DNA of 64,000 nt from positions 22,092 through 86,091 of the forward strand of contig NZ_JARXWB010000035.1 in assembly GCF_029892425.1 (NCBI RefSeq). Reading direction: 5' to 3'. Below are positions 61,482 through 64,000 of this stretch, one piece after another. The DNA comes from Bradyrhizobium sp. BR13661. GTDB lineage: Bacteria; Pseudomonadota; Alphaproteobacteria; Rhizobiales; Xanthobacteraceae. The notes below the pieces were generated by a model that was given only the letters and a program-made list of their open reading frames with translations, was not told where the DNA came from and did not search any database. The translations under genes and the position numbers were made by a program. Each line of letters opens with the position of its first letter. The first letter of the stretch is position 1.

Positions 61482-61630
61482 CGCTAGCTTAAAACCGACT
61501 CCGTGGTTTTCTTTCTCTCCACGGAGATTTCGGTCGACACTGTGTGCTCCCGCGTTTCTTGGTTAATCGAAGCTGCGTCGCTCTAACTAGAATACAAATT
61601 CACGAAGCCACGACGCCGAGAGTCGTCGGT

Positions 61631-62308
61631 TTAGCGGCGCCAATAAAAATAAATTAAGCCGACAATCAAGCTAGCGAGAATAGCAAGCCGAATGACCCGG
61701 CGTGTGCTAAATGGTTTGTTCAACCAAGCCTGTAACTTCAATCTTAGCGGACCGCTTTTCAGGACTAACTGTTCGACCTCATCGTTTGTGTGACAACGAT
61801 GGAGGCTTTCGGTAAAATCGGTAAAGTGATCTTCTGCACTTCGATGTCTATGGATTAGCCAATACTGCCAACCAGCTGCATACGTTACGTTAGCAATGGC
61901 CTCGCTCCGAGACTCGCGCCATCTACTCTTCGCCCAAATCATATACGTATTGGGGTCTACGTAGCCAGATCGATAGGCATAGAACTCAATGAATTGAAGC
62001 GCAAAGAATTGCGCGTAGTAGTGCTTAACCTCCCACTCTAAGAAATTGGGGATGGTTGCGTCGGGACTCGTCCAGCCCGCTGGAGCGACCCTTTGACCGC
62101 TTTGAATTTGATGCTTTCGTTCCATCAAATCGTCGAACGACTTCCCGAACTGAATTGCCATGTCGGATTTCCGCAGCCCCTTTGTCATTCTGACCGTTCC
62201 GTAGAACGTGACAGACAGGACTGTTGCGGTAATCATCGCACCTACGTACGGCGCGGCTATTACCAAGCCATCCTTGTTATTGTGAAGCCAAGACGACAGC
62301 CAAGACAT
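61631..62308 (-). CDS. Membrane protein with helices at both ends
   Basis: A 225-residue protein. An N-terminal membrane helix (VIAAPYVGAMITATVLSVTF) and a C-terminal one (VIRLAILASLIVGLIYFYWR) flank a 150-residue soluble domain rich in Trp and His (YAAGWQYWLIHRHRSAEDHF). The middle domain is probably cytoplasmic. It is upstream of the pair at 60428-61481 on the same strand with a 149-base gap, so joint transcription is possible. Family not recognised. Confidence 0.6.
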   Translation of the reverse strand: MSWLSSWLHNNKDGLVIAAPYVGAMITATVLSVTFYGTVRMTKGLRKSDMAIQFGKSFDDLMERKHQIQSGQRVAPAGWTSPDATIPNFLEWEVKHYYAQFFALQFIEFYAYRSGYVDPNTYMIWAKSRWRESRSEAIANVTYAAGWQYWLIHRHRSAEDHFTDFTESLHRCHTNDEVEQLVLKSGPLRLKLQAWLNKPFSTRRVIRLAILASLIVGLIYFYWRR

Positions 62309-62544
62309 AGTTACGCCTCCTACAATCGCCCGTTTGTTCAGATTGGGCCATTATGGAACTGCTCGCAAGACCGAAGTTGCATTTCGCTCAAAGGTAAACC
62401 GCGCTTAAAAAGGCGACCTCTCTACCGCGAAGTAAGTTAGGTTTCGCACGTCGGCAGCTTTAGCGCGCCGCGTTCTCATCGCGAAAGACCAACTTTGCCC
62501 AGTCCATCATTATCCCGTCATGGCATCTCATCGGGCTCTGCCAG

Positions 62545-62578
62545 TTGTTACCCTGCGAACGATATCGCCTTCGGCCAT
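62545..62578 (-). repeat. 34 bp repeat shared with 7203-7236
   Basis: It encodes MAEGDIVRRVT on the minus strand as at 7236, with one mismatch, but the frame diverges after 11 codons and soon loses sense. It is divergent from the 60-residue mini-HTH gene, as at 7.2 kb. Confidence 0.8.
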
Positions 62579-62654
62579 GTATGTATTACTTTCATTGAAA
62601 TGTGATGATGTCTCCCCTGCTAGAAGCCCCGCTCTTAAATTAGGAGCCTCCTCC

Positions 62655-62837
62655 ATGCCAAAGAAGACGAAGAAGGTTGCCCGCCGCGAATGGACCGCGG
62701 CGGACGTGAAATCGTTGCGTGCCCATTCCGAGGCCCGCACACCTGTTGCAATAATTGCGAAGCTCACGAAGCGAAGCGTGCCCTCTTTACGTATGAAGGC
62801 ATCAAGCCTTGGTATCGGGCTCGGTCACCAGCGTTGA
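62655..62837 (+). CDS. GcrA-like mini helix-turn-helix protein (60 aa), paralogue of 7344
   Basis: The protein reads MPKKTKKVARREWTAADVKS, then ARTPVAIIAKLTKRSVPSLR, ending LGIGLGHQR. It has the same length as the protein at 7344 and about two thirds identical residues. AGGAG lies nine bases before the ATG. It likely binds DNA through a three-helix unit with WTxxD at its start. The pairing with a divergent MAEGDIVRRV start is shared with the 7.2 kb locus. Confidence 0.75.
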   Translation: MPKKTKKVARREWTAADVKSLRAHSEARTPVAIIAKLTKRSVPSLRMKASSLGIGLGHQR

Positions 62838-62847
62838 CGCGTCCCGC

Positions 62848-63108
62848 CTACGACGTCGCGGCCAAGATCGTTCGTTTGTCGCCGTTGCGATTCAGTTTGA
62901 CAAACGTATCGACGCTGCGAACGGGCTTTCTCGTTTCATAGTCGGCCTCACCGCCGCCGTATGGCTTTGGCATCCGGGGATTCTTGATCGCGTTCGCTAG
63001 CACAGGGTCCATTGGACGTGTTTGTTCGGCTCCCTTGCCGTTCACGCGGTCCCATTGAGTACGGAGTTCGGCGCGTCGAGAAAAGAATTCAGTCAATGTG
63101 TTCTCCAA
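62848..63108 (-). CDS. Hypothetical protein, 86 aa (weak)
   Basis: The frame from a TTG start gives ENTLTEFFSRRAELRTQWDR, NAIKNPRMPKPYGGGEADYE, and ends ILAATS. The composition is polar and plausible but no ribosome-binding site precedes the start, and a terminator lies immediately upstream. It may be a remnant. Confidence 0.35.
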   Translation of the reverse strand: MENTLTEFFSRRAELRTQWDRVNGKGAEQTRPMDPVLANAIKNPRMPKPYGGGEADYETRKPVRSVDTFVKLNRNGDKRTILAATS

Positions 63109-63111
63109 ATG

Positions 63112-63135
63112 AAAAAGGCAGCCCTACCGGCTGCC
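63112..63135 (-). terminator. Rho-independent terminator (minus strand)
   Basis: A perfect 7 bp stem GGCAGCC / GGCTGCC with a five-base loop, followed on the minus strand by TTTTT. It would end transcripts from the 63680-63308 pair. Confidence 0.7.
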
Positions 63136-63307
63136 CTTGTGTTACATGCAAAATATCCGTGCACGTGTCGGGGTTCTGACGGTTTGGCCAAGGTTTTAAG
63201 TTAGGTCCGGTCTACCCCCGATAGCCGACATATTCTCGGCCGTGGAATGCGGCAGCGGTGGGGCCAACAGGGGACATTCGCAAAAAGGGTTGCCAATTTC
63301 GCCGGTC

Positions 63308-63490
63308 TTATTTTGAATAGCGTTTCTCTTTGAGCGCTTGCTTGATGGCCCATTCGGCTGCGAGAATTGCCTCTGCGCGATTATAGGAAATGCCGGTTTT
63401 CAGCGGGTGCCCTTCTCGCTCAAACGACCATTTCCAGCCGAACGGATTGGCGGTTTGGACGATTGTGTATTCTATACCCTGACATTGCAT
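63308..63490 (-). CDS. Conserved small hypothetical protein, 60 aa
   Basis: The protein reads MQCQGIEYTIVQTANPFGWK, then WSFEREGHPLKTGISYNRAE, and ends in a helix (AILAAEWAIKQALKEKR). The strand-strand-strand-helix order is typical of short rhizobial proteins with this opening that I remember as unknowns. AAGG lies seven bases before ATG 63490. It follows the zinc-ribbon gene by ten bases, so both are one operon ending at the terminator at 63112. Confidence 0.65.
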   Translation of the reverse strand: MQCQGIEYTIVQTANPFGWKWSFEREGHPLKTGISYNRAEAILAAEWAIKQALKEKRYSK

Positions 63491-63500
63491 TAGGCGGCCT

Positions 63501-63680
63501 TCATGTCGTTCTCGGCGGGCGCAATTCGCTCTTGGTCCATGCTTGAAAGTCCGGGACCTGCATTGGATCAATGTCGTCGCACTTGATACACTGAAACTTG
63601 CGACCGCCTGTTTTGACGATCACGAAGTGCATCGGCTTGCCGCATTTCGGGCAGATCGGGCGGGGAGAGTTTTTGGGCAT
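63501..63680 (-). CDS. Zinc-ribbon mini-protein, 59 aa
   Basis: The protein begins MPKNSPRPICPKCGKPMHFV and continues to KFQCIKCDDIDPMQ, giving two CxxC pairs about 18 residues apart: a single zinc ribbon. The tail (VPDFQAWTKSELRP) is polar. The start has a poor ribosome-binding site. It is co-oriented with the 63308 gene. It resembles the gene at 9392 in layout. Role unknown. Confidence 0.65.
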   Translation of the reverse strand: MPKNSPRPICPKCGKPMHFVIVKTGGRKFQCIKCDDIDPMQVPDFQAWTKSELRPPRTT

Positions 63681-63803
63681 GGGGGCTCACGCTGAGTTGA
63701 GGCGCGAGTCTTCTGCTCACAGTCATCGGTAGCTGCCGGGTAAGACCGACGATGGAACCACGCTAGTTAACTATCGTGACGGCTGCATCAAGAAAGAACG
63801 GGA

Positions 63804-63821
63804 CTACGTATTGTTACGTAG
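63804..63821. repeat. Short inverted repeat
   Basis: CTACGTA-TTGT-TACGTAG is a perfect 7 bp inverted repeat with a four-base loop and no T-run. It could be a protein-binding site or a hairpin; no gene is supported between 63681 and the window end. Confidence 0.4.
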
Positions 63822-64000
63822 CCTCCGTGCATTCGCGACATGTCTTTGCCAGTAACGGCGGGCGGATCACCGCAGCACCGCATGAAAACGGCCAAAGGTC
63901 GGCTCAGGGTCTTGGTTGTGTGCAAACGCACAGGTCGGGAGCGGCCGTTGCCGCCAATCATTGCAGTCGGCCGATGTCGTCGGGTCCGATCGTCAATGAC

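Noticed and set aside
1..64000. CRISPR arrays, nod/nif/fix genes, integrase or conjugation genes, plasmid origin
   Set aside because: Looked for and not seen: no regularly spaced repeats, and no translated frame with the hallmark motifs of these systems.

Overview
The window reads as an accessory region of a Bradyrhizobium-like alphaproteobacterium (order Hyphomicrobiales). This rests on the small rhizobial gene families present (RHH_4-type ribbon-helix-helix, GcrA-like mini-HTH proteins, the YVNTSK...FEYEVLE mini-protein), the style of the transport and catabolic genes, and IS3/IS5-type insertion sequences. No nod, nif, fix, conjugation or integrase gene is visible, and no intact tRNA or rRNA gene.

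The layout has three parts. (1) Bases 1-20.2 kb are gene-poor and decayed: short hypothetical genes, membrane micro-peptides, five-member GcrA-like mini-HTH relatives (the fifth lies at 62.7 kb), several frameshifted remnants, isolated terminators, and an intact IS3-family element (5787-7045) that splits a resident gene. (2) Bases 20.2-60.4 kb are dense, GC-rich and almost wholly metabolic. This block is bounded by tRNA 3'-half fragments: tRNA-Gly(TCC)-like at 20181-20223 on the minus strand and tRNA(CAT)-like at 60314-60360 on the plus strand. A third, tRNA-Lys(CTT)-like, sits inside at 52604-52651. Such fragments are typical footprints (att sites) of integrated islands. (3) From 60.4 kb to the end the gene-poor style returns, including a second copy of a module seen at 7.2 kb.

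Within the metabolic block the cassettes are: an exported alpha/beta hydrolase and a serine beta-lactamase-like hydrolase (20.4-22.8 kb); a LysR-leuC-leuD-leuB-ABC transporter unit (30.7-23.6 kb) that looks catabolic rather than biosynthetic; a LacI-controlled sugar ABC importer next to a large ADP-ribosylglycohydrolase-family protein (30.9-37.2 kb) with no ATPase gene; an IS5-family element with an amber stop (37220-38040); a LysR / CoA-transferase / HMG-CoA-lyase-like / MFS cassette for a branched dicarboxylate (42.6-38.1 kb); a PQQ-alcohol dehydrogenase / cytochrome c / periplasmic binding protein set with the Asp-x-Asp signature of lanthanide enzymes (46.3-43.4 kb); an AraC / acyl-CoA-dehydrogenase-like / SDR set with altered active sites (52.3-49.3 kb); and a complete LacI-controlled beta-L-arabinofuranoside cassette (53.0-60.3 kb) with twin operators, binding protein, two permeases, GH127 hydrolase and ATPase.

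Most cassettes pair one regulator, one importer and one to three enzymes, so the block looks like a stack of plant- and soil-derived carbon utilisation modules delivered by mobile elements. All product names come from reading the translated sequence by eye; no database search was run.
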